From NCBI GenBank assembly GCA_023630585.1, contig CM042566.1, forward strand, positions 11,043,754 to 11,107,753: 64,000 nt of DNA, given 5' to 3'. Origin of the DNA: Cranoglanis bouderius (Eukaryota > Chordata > Actinopteri > Siluriformes > Cranoglanididae). The position numbers and the translations under genes were made by a program. Of this stretch, positions 1 through 10,563 are shown piece after piece. The notes below the pieces were generated by a model that did not search any database, had not been told where the DNA came from, and was given only the letters and a program-made list of their open reading frames with translations. How positions within the stretch are numbered: position 1 is the stretch's first letter; every line of letters starts with the position of its first letter.

Positions 1-340
1 ACATTTTTGGTAAGAATTTTATTCCACTCTCCCTTGCAAAAATGCTCCAGATCTATCATATTGTGAGGTGATCTCCTGAGTACACATTCAAGTCATTCTA
101 CATGTTATTGGTAGGATTTAGATATGGGTTCTAATTGGACCATCCCAAAACATTGATCTTCTTCTTCTGAAGTCATTCCTTTGTTGACTTGGATTTGTGC
201 TTTGGATCGTTATCATGCTGAAATGTGACATTTTTTTCATCTTCAGCTGTCTAACAGAGGTCTGCATGATTTTGTGACAAAATAGATTTGTATTTACAGC
301 TATGCATGATTCCCTCTATCTTGACTAGAGCACCAGTCTC
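1..340 (-). mobile_element. Degenerate Tc1-like transposase fragment
   Basis: Read on the minus strand, about 165-230 gives a QHDNDPKHKSK-like stretch, the block around the second catalytic Asp of Tc1/mariner DD34E transposases. It is followed by decayed sequence recalling the NPI-E block. Several stops interrupt it and no terminal inverted repeat is visible, so this is the remnant of an element whose rest lies left of the window. Confidence 0.55.
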
Positions 341-364
341 AGTTGAAGATAATGCTATTTATTA

Positions 365-585
365 ACTAAAGCTAGGCACTCAATTCAGTCTTTCAGCTGC
401 ATATCCAGCATACAGACCACAAGCTTATGGAGCAGCCAGGGATGTGTATTAAGTCCTACACTCTACAGTGTCCTCACATATGACTGTGTTGCCTCCCAAA
501 TGAATGCAGATGAATCTACAGGATTGGACTTAACATTGGGTGATGAAACAACATACAGAAGGGAGAACAACAATCTCTCCCTAAA
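365..585 (+). pseudogene. L2-like LINE reverse transcriptase remnant, part 1
   Basis: The + strand reads THDCV-like then DETTYRRENNNLSLN, which matches the block between the YxDD motif and the C-terminal part of fish L2/CR1-type reverse transcriptases. The same block is seen in the antisense LINE near 34700-34870. The reading stops at the Tc1 insertion at 588 and resumes at 2163 with KTK-MRELL..RREQQATL, so 365-585 and 2163-2642 were one LINE. Family placement rests on similarity recognised by eye. Confidence 0.55.
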
Positions 586-587
586 TA

Positions 588-2160
588 TAACCCCAATTCC
601 AAAAAAGTTGGGAAGCTGTGTAAAATGTGAACAAAACCAGAATGCAGTGATTTGCAAATATCATGAACCCATATGTTATTCACAATAGAACATAGAAAAT
701 ATATCAAATGTTTAAACTGAGGAAATGTACCATTTTAAGAAAAAAATAAGGTAATTTTGAACTTAATGGCCACAACACATCTCAAAAAGGTTGGGCCGGG
801 GGCAACAAAAGGCTGGAAAAGTAAATGTTACTAAAAAGAAACAGCTGGAGGAACATTTCGCAACTAATTAGGATAATTGGCAACAGGTCAGTAACATGAT
901 TGGGTATAAAAATGATCTTAGAGTCTCTCAAAAGTAAAGATGGGCAGAGGTTCACCAATCTGAGAAAAACTGCATCTACAAATTGTGGAACAATTTCAGA
1001 ATAATGTTCCTCAACATAAAATTGCGAAGACTTTGAATATCTCATCATCTACAGTACATAATTTCATCAAAAGATTCTGAGTATATGGAGAAATCTCTGT
1101 GTGCAAGGGACAAGGGCAAAAATCAATAAAGCATGCCGTGATCTTCAGACCCTCAGGCGGAACTGCATTAAAAACAGTCATGATTCTGTAATGAAAATCA
1201 CTACATGGGCTCAGAGACACCTCTAGAACTCATTGCCTATAAACACAGTTCACCGTGCCATCCACATATGCAGGTTAAAGCTCTATCATGCAAAGAAGAA
1301 GCCATATGTGAACATGATCCAGAAACGCAGCTGTCTTCTCTGGGCCAAAGCTCATTTAAAATGGACTGAGGCAAAGTGGAAAACTGTTCTGTGGTCAGAC
1401 GAATCATTTTTTTTTTTTTTCTTTTTGGAAACCATTGATGCCACGTCATCTGGACTAAAGAGGCGAGGGACTAGCCGGCTTGTTTTCAGCATTCAGTTCT
1501 AAAGCCTGCATATCTGATGGTATGGGGGTGCATTAGTGCCTATGGAATGGGCAGCTTACACATCTGGAAAGGCACCATCAATGCTGAAAGGTATATACAG
1601 GTTTTAGAGCAACATATGCTTCCATCCAGATGACGTCTTTTTCAAGGAAGGCACTGCATATTTCAGCAAGACAATGCTAAATCTATTACAACAGCATGGC
1701 TTCGTAGTAGAAGAGTCCGGGCACTGAACTGGCCTGCCTGCAGTCCAGACCTTTCACCAATTGAAAACATTTGACACATCATGAAAATAAATATATGACA
1801 AAGAAGACCCAGCTAGAATCCTGTATCAGACATGAATGGGACAACATTCCTCTCCAAAAACTCCAGCAACTGGTCTCCTCAGTTCCCAGATGTATACGGA
1901 CTGTTGTTAAAAGAAGACGGGATGCTACACAGTGGTAAACATTGCCCTGTCCCAACTTTTTTGAGACGTGTTGCTGCCATCAAATTCAAAATTACCTTAT
2001 TTTTTTTCCTGAAAATGGTACACTTCCTCAGTTTAAACATTTGATATGTTTTCTATGTTCTATTGCAAATAAATTCTGGGTTTATGAGATTTGCAAATCA
2101 TTGCATTCTGTTTTTATTTACATTTTACACAGAGTCCCAACTTTTTTGGAATTGGGGTTG
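588..2160 (+). mobile_element. Tc1/mariner element, family A copy 1
   Basis: Inverted termini (AACCCCAATTCCAAAAAAGT on the left, its complement ending GGAATTGGGGTTG on the right) are flanked by TA at 586-587 and 2161-2162. The decayed transposase begins near 940 (ATGGGCAGAGG). At 1233-1400 it encodes the INTVHRAIH..CRLKLYHAKKKPY block and the first catalytic motif LWSDES. A poly-T expansion at 1407-1420 and several frameshifts inactivate it. It shares its termini with the elements at 16279, 46778 and 61495. It sits inside an L2-like LINE. Confidence 0.85.
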
Positions 2161-2162
2161 TA

Positions 2163-2642
2163 AAACAAAATAAATGAGAGAATTGTTGACCCGCAGAAGG
2201 GAGCAGCAGGCAACACTGCACATAGGTGAAAAATACATGGAGAGGGTGAACCCCTTTAAATTCCTTGGCATCCACATAAGCAAGGACCTAACCTGGTCCT
2301 GGAACGCATCTTACCTAAGAAGTCCCATCAATGCCTGTACTTAGTGAAAACACTAAAGAATTTTGGAATCCCCCCAAAAAGTTCTGCAGGGGTACCATCA
2401 GGAGCATTTTCACCAGTGGCATCACAGACTGGTTTGGAGACTGCTCAGCTCAGGACTGCAAGGCTCTTCAGTGGGTGGTTAGGACTGTTCAGACCATATC
2501 AAGAGCAGCCTTCCCATCACTGGAGGGCATTATTTGTAGCAGGGTCTTCAGGAGAGCCCACAATATTATCATGGACAGATTCCACCCCCAACACAACCTC
2601 TTTACACTTCTTCCATTAGCTAGATGCTATAGAAATCACCCT
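2163..2642 (+). pseudogene. L2-like LINE reverse transcriptase C-terminal remnant, part 2
   Basis: Continues the LINE interrupted at 588. Across frames it reads FKFLGIHISKDLTWSWN, then GTIRSIFTSGITDWFGDCS, then LFTLLPLARCYR. These are the C-terminal blocks of fish L2-like ORF2 proteins; the antisense LINE at 34233-34634 gives KFLGVHLAENLTWS, ITAWFRNC and LFTLLPSGKRY. Frameshifts break it into two overlapping reading frames. It ends at the LTR-like insertion at 2643. Confidence 0.6.
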
Positions 2643-2961
2643 TGTAGGGAAAATTAGGTTAAGTTGATATATTCTCCACCATTTTACATAAGTAAAAATT
2701 AGTTGTTTAGATTGAGCTACCTTTATTCTCCTCCAAATATGTAGGGGAGATTAACAGATCAGCTTGTAAGGGGAAATTTAGCTAATTTAGTATTGCTGAT
2801 TAACTATTTGTCACTAAACATAGTGAAATATTATTTTAAGAGCATGTAGCAGAATCGCAATTCAAGGCAATAGACACTTGTAAGCAATAAGAACATGTAT
2901 ATTTAAGAACAGACGGGACTTTATTGAACTATTCTACGACACAGAAACTAATCTAACACAT

Positions 2962-3001
<40 letters not shown>

Positions 3002-4371
3002 ACACATCCATAAACGGGTGTATGAAGAGTGAATGAAGTTCCGAGTCTCTAGCGTTGCATCCTATTTCACAGACCATGATCTGAATGAACCATCAACTTA
3101 TTAAGTTATCTTCACTTCCTTTAGAAGGGCTTAAACTTATTATAGGCACCAGATTAGCTAGATTCCGGGGTATTGTGCTTGCCTTTGAATAGCTGTGTTG
3201 AAGGGATTTCCTCATTAAGTCATGGTGTCATCAGCGGTCTGGTCAACTTTTGAGTGGCGTCTTGGAAATGCTGAGTGGAATGAAGGTGGGAGGTTTGAAA
3301 AGCAGGCAGCGGCTCTTGCTGGGTCTCAAGGCCCATCTGATCTCCCCAACGTTGATTGGAGAGAATTCTCCGAAGGCTCTGGAGACCCTCCGCCAAGAAG
3401 CATTCCAAGAAGAGTGTAAGAGAGAGAAAAGGGACAAGAGAGCTTCCTCTTGTGTTCTTAGGATTTTAAAACTTTCACTTCAACAATGTCTTTGGGCAGG
3501 GTGTTAGCCAGATTCTCCACCTATTATGCTAATCAGCCCATTGTCTCTGCAGATGAGTGGTTCCACACTTTTCAAAGATGTGTGGATTAAACTTTGTCCT
3601 GAAATATTACATGTACATACCAGAAAAAAAAAAAAAATTCCTTACTCTTATGATTTAGGAAAGCACTCAACGAACACATACATACCAAACAAGACATATT
3701 TGACTATACTTAAAGTACATTACTAATATTAAAACACAATGATCCTCCTAGGGCAACTATACTCATACATGCTAAATAAGTGGAACAATTAGTGGCAACT
3801 TAATGGTGATACACGTGAAGAAAATAGAACACGTGGTAGAAAATCGGTGATTGCAGTTGTTCAAAGATGTATTAATTTCCACAGTTATTGCTTCTGGTAG
3901 ACTCTGATTGCTCTGATTGTGGAATGTGGGCTTTGTGTAGACTTTTCCTGAGGGAGCAAAAGGTTTCACTTCAAGGGGGAGCCCCCCCTTCCAGAATTTA
4001 TTGGTCTTAATGGTGAGATTCTTTGGTTTTATCTACTGAGTAAGCAATCTGGTCTGGCCCAAAGGCCGAAATCACTGCATTTGAGAGCAGTTTCTGTGGT
4101 CAAGAGGGTGCAGCCCTGGAGTCAGGGATGTCTTTAACACTCGCCCTATTGTTTGCAGAATTGCTTGAGATAAAGCAGATGCACAAGCTGGATTTAAGTG
4201 GCTCCTCAGTGTCTGGGTGTAGATTCCTTGTTTTATGGCTGAGTGAAGTTGGTTAATAACAGTTTGGTCCAGAATTTGTTTTGGGTTCTCTGGCTGAGAG
4301 GGTCCATTGTTTTATTTCGTCCGGTTTAAATTTTGTGAATTATATGATGCTGCTTGTGCTGAGGTCCTACA
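2643..4371. mobile_element. LTR-like insertion (TGTAGGG...CCTACA)
   Basis: A 1.73 kb block with inverted ends TGTAGG/CCTACA of the TG...CA type, flanked by CCCT at 2639-2642 and 4372-4375, a possible 4-bp target duplication. LINE sequence lies on both sides. It contains a (CA)n tract at 2964-3006 and no long reading frame, as expected of a solo LTR. The LINE block at 2561-2632 recurs at 4386-4457, so the target was either already duplicated or two LINE copies meet here. A simple unclassified repeat is also possible. Confidence 0.4.
2964..3006. repeat. (CA)n microsatellite
   Basis: About 43 bp of near-perfect CA dinucleotides with one TA interruption. Confidence 0.95.
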
Positions 4372-4520
4372 CCCTATATCACCCTAATATCATTATGGAC
4401 AGAACCCACCCCCAACACAACCTTTTTACACTTCTTCCATTAGATAGATGCTATAGGAGTGTGAAATCATCCTTATTGGCATTTTCTCTGTGTGCTGCTT
4501 TATTCTCAGTATAACAACAA
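4372..4520 (+). pseudogene. L2-like LINE 3' fragment, part 3
   Basis: Encodes NIIMDRTHPQHNLFTLLPL, the same block as 2561-2632, then runs into AT-rich 3' sequence. About 120 bp of unassigned sequence follow before the TC microsatellite at 4645. Confidence 0.55.
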
Positions 4521-4644
4521 TTGAAATTCAGTGTGTGTAATAACAGCTCAGTGCAAGTAAATTGACATATGTGATGTGTATTACTGATAAAAGCACCTGT
4601 ATCATCCTTTTGCCCTGTGATCTTTGTGTATGTGAGCTGAATGT

Positions 4645-4671
4645 TCTCTCTCTCTCTCTCTCTCTCTCTCT
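4645..4671. repeat. (TC)n tract at the LINE 5' edge
   Basis: 27 bp of perfect TC repeat directly before the LINE leader. A second, 39-bp TC tract marks the 3' edge at 10294, so the two probably come from one split microsatellite target. Confidence 0.9.
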
Positions 4672-4820
4672 GGTGCATGCTGGGAGTGGGTGTGGTTAGC
4701 GTGAGAGCTGCGTGTGAGAGCGCTTGCTGAGTTCTTACTCAGTTTCTTTCGTCTTTATTTTCTTTTCCTTATTTTCTTTGAGCACTTAGTTTGTTGTAAG
4801 TTAGTGATACTAGTTAGAAG

Positions 4821-4858
<38 letters not shown>

Positions 4859-4863
4859 GTGAC

Positions 4864-6090
4864 ATGGCGTCTACCCCTTCGGGGGTAGCGTCGCCTCTCT
4901 CCCTCCGGAATGGGATTAGGTGTGTTCCGGAGGTGAGCGCATCTATCGAAGATGTTCTCCTCGCTGTAGGAGAACAGGTGGGCCATGATAACATCAACTC
5001 GGCCTCCAGAATGAACAAAGCGGTCGTGATCTTCCTGAAAACCGAGAATCTGGTCAGCGGGTTAATTGGGAGTGGTATATGGGTGAAGGAGACGTATGTG
5101 GCAGTTACACCTTTATCCACCCCGGCCTCTAAAATCACCATCTCAAACGTCCCCCCATTTATCACTAACGAGGCCATCGTCAAAGAGCTGACCAGATTCG
5201 GGAAAATCACCGTAGCGATGAAAATGATTCCGCTAGGCTGTAAAAACGCCACACTTAAACATGTCCTGTCATTCAGGAGACAGGTGTACATGTTCCTGAA
5301 CTCTCCCAATAAATCCTTGGAGGTGTCTTTCCGGGTCACTAGTGGAGAAAACTCCTACATGGTGTACGCCAGCACTGAAAGTCTGCGCTGTTTTGAATGT
5401 GGGGATATCGGACACAAGCGCTTTACTTGCCCGCATAAAGCGCGCGCTGCTGATCAGCAAGGCCCACCTGTAACAGGAGAAAACAGCTCAGAACAGGAGG
5501 ATACAGTGAAGGATCCTGACCAGGTGAAGGTGCAGAGTGATACTAACATAAAGGTAAGAGCAAATGTGGCTGAGACAAATGCAAATGTGGCTGACAATAA
5601 TGTGAATGCTGCTGATAATCTAGAGAATGCTGCTGATAATAATGTGCATAGTGCTGATGATGAGCAGCCAGGCTGCAGTGATGCTGGAAAGTGTGTGGAT
5701 CAGAGCAATAACTCCTCTGTCTGTAGTGAGGCCGATCCAGAAGCTAAGATGTATGAAGAACAGTGTGATGAAATGGACACAGTTTCAGAAGTAACTGAAG
5801 ATAGTTTCCGTGATGATGATTCAGTTACTGAAGATGATGATGCTGATAGTGATTTATACACAGTGGATCAGATTAATGCCTTCCTGGATGAAACTAAGGG
5901 GAAGAGTGTTGAACTAGTGAAGTTTTTTCCAGACCTAGACAAGTTTATACTATCGGTCAAGAAAGCACGTAAGGAAAGCAGCTTAGATGAGTTACCACTA
6001 CTGAAAAGGTTCAGACTGAAAAAATACCTAACAGCAGTCAGAAAAAAGAAAAAATCGGTCAAGACTAAAGGTAAAGGTACACCTAAATAA
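4864..6090 (+). CDS. LINE ORF1 protein with CCHC zinc knuckle
   Basis: An intact 408-aa reading frame from ATG 4864. An upstream in-frame extension exists but only adds GT-repeat-coded residues (CVCVCV), so ATG 4864 is preferred. Residues 1-170 hold two RRM-like stretches (ITISNVPPFITNEAIVKEL at about 97-115). A CCHC zinc knuckle CFECGDIGHKRFTC sits at about 176-189. Then come an acidic, Asn/Asp-rich repeat region (NVADNNVNAADN) and a basic tail (KKYLTAVRKKKKS). In this family ORF1 proteins bind the element RNA and build the retrotransposition particle. It ends in TAA and the ORF2 frame follows directly in the same phase. Confidence 0.85.
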   Translation: MASTPSGVASPLSLRNGIRCVPEVSASIEDVLLAVGEQVGHDNINSASRMNKAVVIFLKTENLVSGLIGSGIWVKETYVAVTPLSTPASKITISNVPPFITNEAIVKELTRFGKITVAMKMIPLGCKNATLKHVLSFRRQVYMFLNSPNKSLEVSFRVTSGENSYMVYASTESLRCFECGDIGHKRFTCPHKARAADQQGPPVTGENSSEQEDTVKDPDQVKVQSDTNIKVRANVAETNANVADNNVNAADNLENAADNNVHSADDEQPGCSDAGKCVDQSNNSSVCSEADPEAKMYEEQCDEMDTVSEVTEDSFRDDDSVTEDDDADSDLYTVDQINAFLDETKGKSVELVKFFPDLDKFILSVKKARKESSLDELPLLKRFRLKKYLTAVRKKKKSVKTKGKGTPK

Positions 6091-6168
6091 GTGCACATGG
6101 GGATCTCTTTCTCTTTTGTTCTGCTTCCTATTACAACTGTCTTTACTATCATCCTACCCTCTTTTATC

Positions 6169-9100
6169 ATGGACATCTTAAGACTCGGGTCCTTAAATAT
6201 AAATGGGGTTAGAGATAATAATAAATGGGTTTTACTAAAAGAATATATAACTCTGAAAGATTTAAATGTAATATTTTTACAGGAAACTCACAGTGATGTG
6301 AGTAATGAAGTAGACTGGGGTTTACGGTGGGAGGGAGAGTATTTCCTCAGTCACGGGACCAATCTCAGTGCAGGGGTGGCAATACTTTTCTCTTCTAGAT
6401 TAAATGTAAAGATTTTAACTGTTAATGAGGTGGAAAATGGGCGCTTGCTCATGGTCAAGGCAAAAATAAAAGACATGGAATTTGTATTTATTAACATTTA
6501 TGCTCCGAATACCGGAAGAGAAAAAATCAGACTTTTTAAAACTCTCAATGATAAACTTGCTTCTTTCACACAAGATGTCTTTCTGGTTGTTGGTGGGGAT
6601 TTTAACTGCACACTTGATTTTACTCTCGATAGAAACAGTGAAGAACCTCATCTTTTATCTGCTAAAACTTTAGAGGAAGTAATTACACAGACAGGGTTGG
6701 TAGATGTATGGAGAGAAAAGAATAAAAGTGTAAGACAATACAGTTGGCTTAAAGTGGCAGCAGGGAGAGTTAGTGCTGCACGCCTGGATCGCTTTTATAT
6801 GAATAACACTCTGCGTAATAGAGTCATAAGTACATGCATTACGCCTTGTGGGTTCTCTGATCATCACCTCATCACAGCACATGTAACTGTATCACAAACA
6901 AAACCACAGTATTTTTATTGGCGTTTTAATACAAAGTTAACCCAAGATTTAGATTTTAATGAGAATTTTACGTTTTTTTGGGGGTGCTGGGCAAACCAAA
7001 AGAAAGAGTATGAAAACCTTCTCCAGTGGTGGGAGGTGGGAAAGGCTCAGATAAAGCTCTTCTGCCAACAATTTATGTCACACACTTCAGCTAAGGTTAA
7101 ACAAGCAGTGTCCAATCTAGAACTGGATCTCACAGCTATCCAAAACACCTTAATTGAACAAAACAATGTAAATATGCAGAAAAATATTATTCAGAAGAGA
7201 CACGAATTAAGAAGGGTTTTACAAGAAAAGGCCAAAGGAGCAATTATTAGAGCACGTTTTACCTCTGTGCGTGACATGGATGCTCCTACATCCTACTTTT
7301 TTAACCTGGAAAAAAAGAGTGTTACTAATAATTTTATGCATGTTTTACGAAGATCTGATGGAAGTGTTACCTCAGACCCGGTGGAGATGAGAGGACTAGC
7401 TGTTGATTTTTACTCAGCCTTATATGCTAAAGAACTCACAGAAAAACAATGCTCAGATGAACTTTTTAAAAACCTGCCTGTGCTGGATACAAAACACAAA
7501 AAGCTTCTGGACTCAGAACTGATTTTTGAGGAAGTCACAACAGCAGTACATCAGCTGTCCTCGGGCCGAGCACCAGGAATCGATGGACTACCTATCGAAT
7601 TCTACAAATCCTTTTGGGGAGCCATAGGCAAAGACTTTTATGAAGTTTTACAAGAAAGTTTTAAAGCTAAAATACTCCCAAAAAGCTGTCAACGTGCTGT
7701 TCTCTCCTTACTCCCCAAAAAAGGAGACCTGTGTCTGCTCAAAAACTGGAGACCAGTTGCTGTTTTATGTTCCGACTACAAAATTCTGTCCAAGGTTTCA
7801 GCAAACAGACTTAAAGGGGTTCTTGATGTGTCAGTACACAAAAACCAATCATACTGTATACCAAAAAGGTCCATTTATGATAATTTGTTTTTAATACGGG
7901 ACATTTTAGACTACAGCGAAGCATACAGTGTCGATGTGGGACTGCTTTCACTTGACCAGGAGAAAGCTTTTGACCGTGTGGACCATCAGTATCTATTTAA
8001 AGCTCTGTAGTGTTATGGGTTTGGTAGCTACTTTTTATCATGGATCAAAATTTTATACACAGATGCTACATCCATGGTTAAAGTTGGAGGAGGGCTTAGC
8101 GTCCCAATTCAAATCAAGAGAGGGATCAGACAAGGTTGTCCAATGTCTGGTCAACTATACAGTCTGGCAATAGAACCTCTGCTTTGTTTACTGAGGACAA
8201 ATCTAACAGGGATGTCTATCAGAGGGAGCATGAGAGCTGAAGCCATAAAGCTTTCAGCTTATGCCGATGACATCACTGTGATAATCCAAGAAAAACAGGA
8301 TATCCAAGCCTTGATCAATGCTCTGAGAGTTTATGAGCGAGCTTCGTCAGCAAAACTCAACTGGCAGAAAACAGAGGCACTATGGTACGGCCCCAAAAGG
8401 AGCAACCCACCGGATCTCCCAGAAAACATTCAGTGGGGAAAGACAGGTATGAAATGCCTTGGAGTATACCTCGGAAAAACTGAATACAAAATGAAAAACT
8501 GGGAGGGCCTGATTGAGACAGTGCGTGCTAAGCTACTTAAATGGACATGGCTACTACCCCAGCTATCATATAGGGGAAGAGTCCTGGTAGTAAACAACCT
8601 CATTGCTTCAATGCTCTGGCACAGATTCATGGTTCTAAATCCATCAAGAACTCTGATAGAGGAAATTCAAAGGACTATTGTGAACTTCTTTTGGTCAGGA
8701 CAGCACTGGCTAAGAGCTGCTGCCCTTTACCTCCCAGTCCAAGAAGGAGGACAAGGGCTGATTGACATTTTCAGTAGAGTGGCGGTCTTTCGTCTACAAG
8801 CAGTACAGCGTCTCCTATACCATCAACATCACCAGTGGATGGATGTGGCATGTGCACTGTTGTACAAAGCTGGGAGATTGGGTCTAGACAAACACCTTTT
8901 TACCCTGCGTCTAGAGAGCGTGGACTTGGAAGGACTCACAGCGTTCTATCAGAGTGCTCTACAAGCGAGACAGACCCTCTCCTTTTCGAGGGAATGGGAA
9001 AGACCCACCCGGTGGCTGTTTGAAGAGCCTTTGTTCTTCAACCCGCCCATCACCACTGAGATGCTGCGCTCAACTACCATCAGGACTGCATTGATGAAAG

Positions 9101-10050
9101 CAGGCTTCTCAAAGATAGGTCATCTGAGGAAGAAAGTGAGCTGGTTGACGCCTGAAGAATTGGCTGCGAAGGCAGGCTTTAAATCAGTGCGTCTCGCTCA
9201 ACATATTCTTGATGACTTGGAGGCTGGTCTTCCTGCTCCAGTAAAAGACTTTCTGAATGACACACCCATTGAGAATACAAACGAACCTCCTCACTTTCCT
9301 GAACTCAAAGTCTCTCTGAATAAAGAGGGCTGGCAAGAGGATGTTGGAAAATTACTATCCATGGATATCCCCAAACTACAACCTTTCAGTGACCTAAGCA
9401 GGAAAACTCTCTACAGAGCTTGTGTAAAGTCTATCAATTATCAACGCCTCAAGGATGTAAGGAACACAAGATGGACAGAGGTGCTGGATCCAGGCTCTTC
9501 CCCGAAAGGTAGCTGGAGATCCCTGTACAAAAGACCCATCGAAAAGAAGGTTGGAGATCTCCAGTGGAGAACTGTACATGGGATATTAGCCACAAATAGA
9601 CACTTAGCACACCTGAACCCTTCACATGAGGAGGGTTGTCCCTTCTGTGGAGTCCCTGAAACTGTTTTTCATGTTTTTATTGAGTGTCCTCGTTTAGATC
9701 GGATTTTAGATTTAGTGAAAACTTGGGGTTTACAGTTCACAGGTAGCTTTAATCGAGCATTATTTATTTTTGGTCCAAAATACTGTGTGAAAAACAAACA
9801 AAAAGTGGTTTTACTTAACTTTTTATATGGTGTTGCAAAGCTGGCGATATGGTGCACAAGGAAAAATAAAGTAGAAGGAAGAGGAGGAGTTGATCCAGTA
9901 CTAATGGTGAAGGGTTTTATAAAGAAGAGGTTAACTATAGAATATGTTTTTTATCAACTTGTGAAAGATGTAAATTCTTTTTTCTATGTTTGGGGTGTTG
10001 ATGATCTTATATGTGAACCTGATGATGAGGGTTTTAAACTAAACATATGA
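6169..10050 (+). pseudogene. LINE ORF2 endonuclease/reverse transcriptase, one nonsense codon
   Basis: 1293 codons from ATG 6169 (MDILRLGSLNINGVRDNN, the usual start of the endonuclease domain); the frame is open from 6091 and another ATG lies at 6097. Endonuclease motifs: LNINGV, FLQETHSD, GGDFNC at about residue 142 and SDHHL at about 229. Reverse transcriptase motifs: GIDGLPIEFYK (~7577), LDQEKAFDRVDH (~7951) and the catalytic AYADD (~8257-8271). Near the C-terminus is CPFCGVPETVFHVFIEC, a CX2CX7HX4C zinc motif. A TAG at 8008-8010 splits the frame within the RT domain (KAL*CYGFG); the frame resumes in phase with no frameshift. Readthrough or a single substitution would give a full protein, so this is a very recent loss. 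Confidence 0.9.
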
Positions 10051-10290
10051 AGTGCTGTTTTTCTACTTTGATGGTATTATGGAACTATATTTTATGTTTT
10101 ATGTTTTATGTTTTATTTTTCATTTAAATTCTATTTATATTGTGTTTATTTCTCTTATTTATTTATTTCAATTTTCCCATTTAAATTTATACACATTTTA
10201 CGATGAGATCTACATTTGTATTTATGTTTCCCATAAAAATATAGGTCTCTGGTTTTGTATTGAGTAAATAAAAAGAGACCTTAAAAGTCA

Positions 10291-10293
<3 letters not shown>
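10051..10293 (+). other. LINE 3' untranslated region
   Basis: AT-rich stretch after the ORF2 stop with repeated TTTTATG, ending in GAGTAAATAAAAAGAGACC shortly before the TC tract. There is no poly-A tail; the element ends on dinucleotide repeat instead. Confidence 0.7.

Positions 10294-10332
<39 letters not shown>
10294..10332. repeat. (TC)n tract at the LINE 3' edge
   Basis: 39 bp of perfect TC repeat immediately after the LINE 3' UTR; partner of the tract at 4645-4671. Confidence 0.95.
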
Positions 10333-10334
<2 letters not shown>

Positions 10335-10480
10335 GATACTGTTTCATCTGGGGTCTACATCCATTACCAGTTCTCTGTTGTTCAAGTAGGTCTTCTAAAC
10401 ATCATGTTTACTATTAATAGTGCTGTACCTCATTGTCCTAGGTTGTCTCCTTGTAATAGCATTATAAGAGTAACATTGCT

Positions 10481-10483
<3 letters not shown>

Positions 10484-10562
<79 letters not shown>
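10484..10562. repeat. (TA)n microsatellite
   Basis: About 79 bp of perfect TA repeat. It directly abuts the truncated left side of the Tc1 copy at 10563 and may have grown from its TA target site. Confidence 0.95.

Positions 10563-10563
<1 letters not shown>

Larger units (their letters stand above)
4645..10332 (+). mobile_element. Tx1/L1-like LINE retrotransposon in a (TC)n tract
   Basis: A nearly full-length two-ORF non-LTR retrotransposon. A 5' leader (4672-4863, with a GT repeat at 4824-4856) precedes ORF1 (zinc knuckle) and ORF2 (apurinic-type endonuclease, reverse transcriptase, C-terminal CCHC). A short 3' UTR (10051-10293) with AATAAAAAGAG near its end follows. Pure TC dinucleotides lie at both outer edges (4645-4671 and 10294-10332). 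ORF1 with a CCHC knuckle plus an endonuclease-containing ORF2 fits the Tx1 branch of L1. That branch is known to include sequence-specific elements, some in fish inserting into microsatellites. One nonsense codon is the only clear lesion, so the copy is young. Confidence 0.85.

Noticed and set aside
4755..5339. 194-codon minus-strand open frame opposite the LINE ORF1
   Set aside because: It is the antisense shadow of a well-supported coding frame with a zinc knuckle, and it includes GT-repeat-coded residues.
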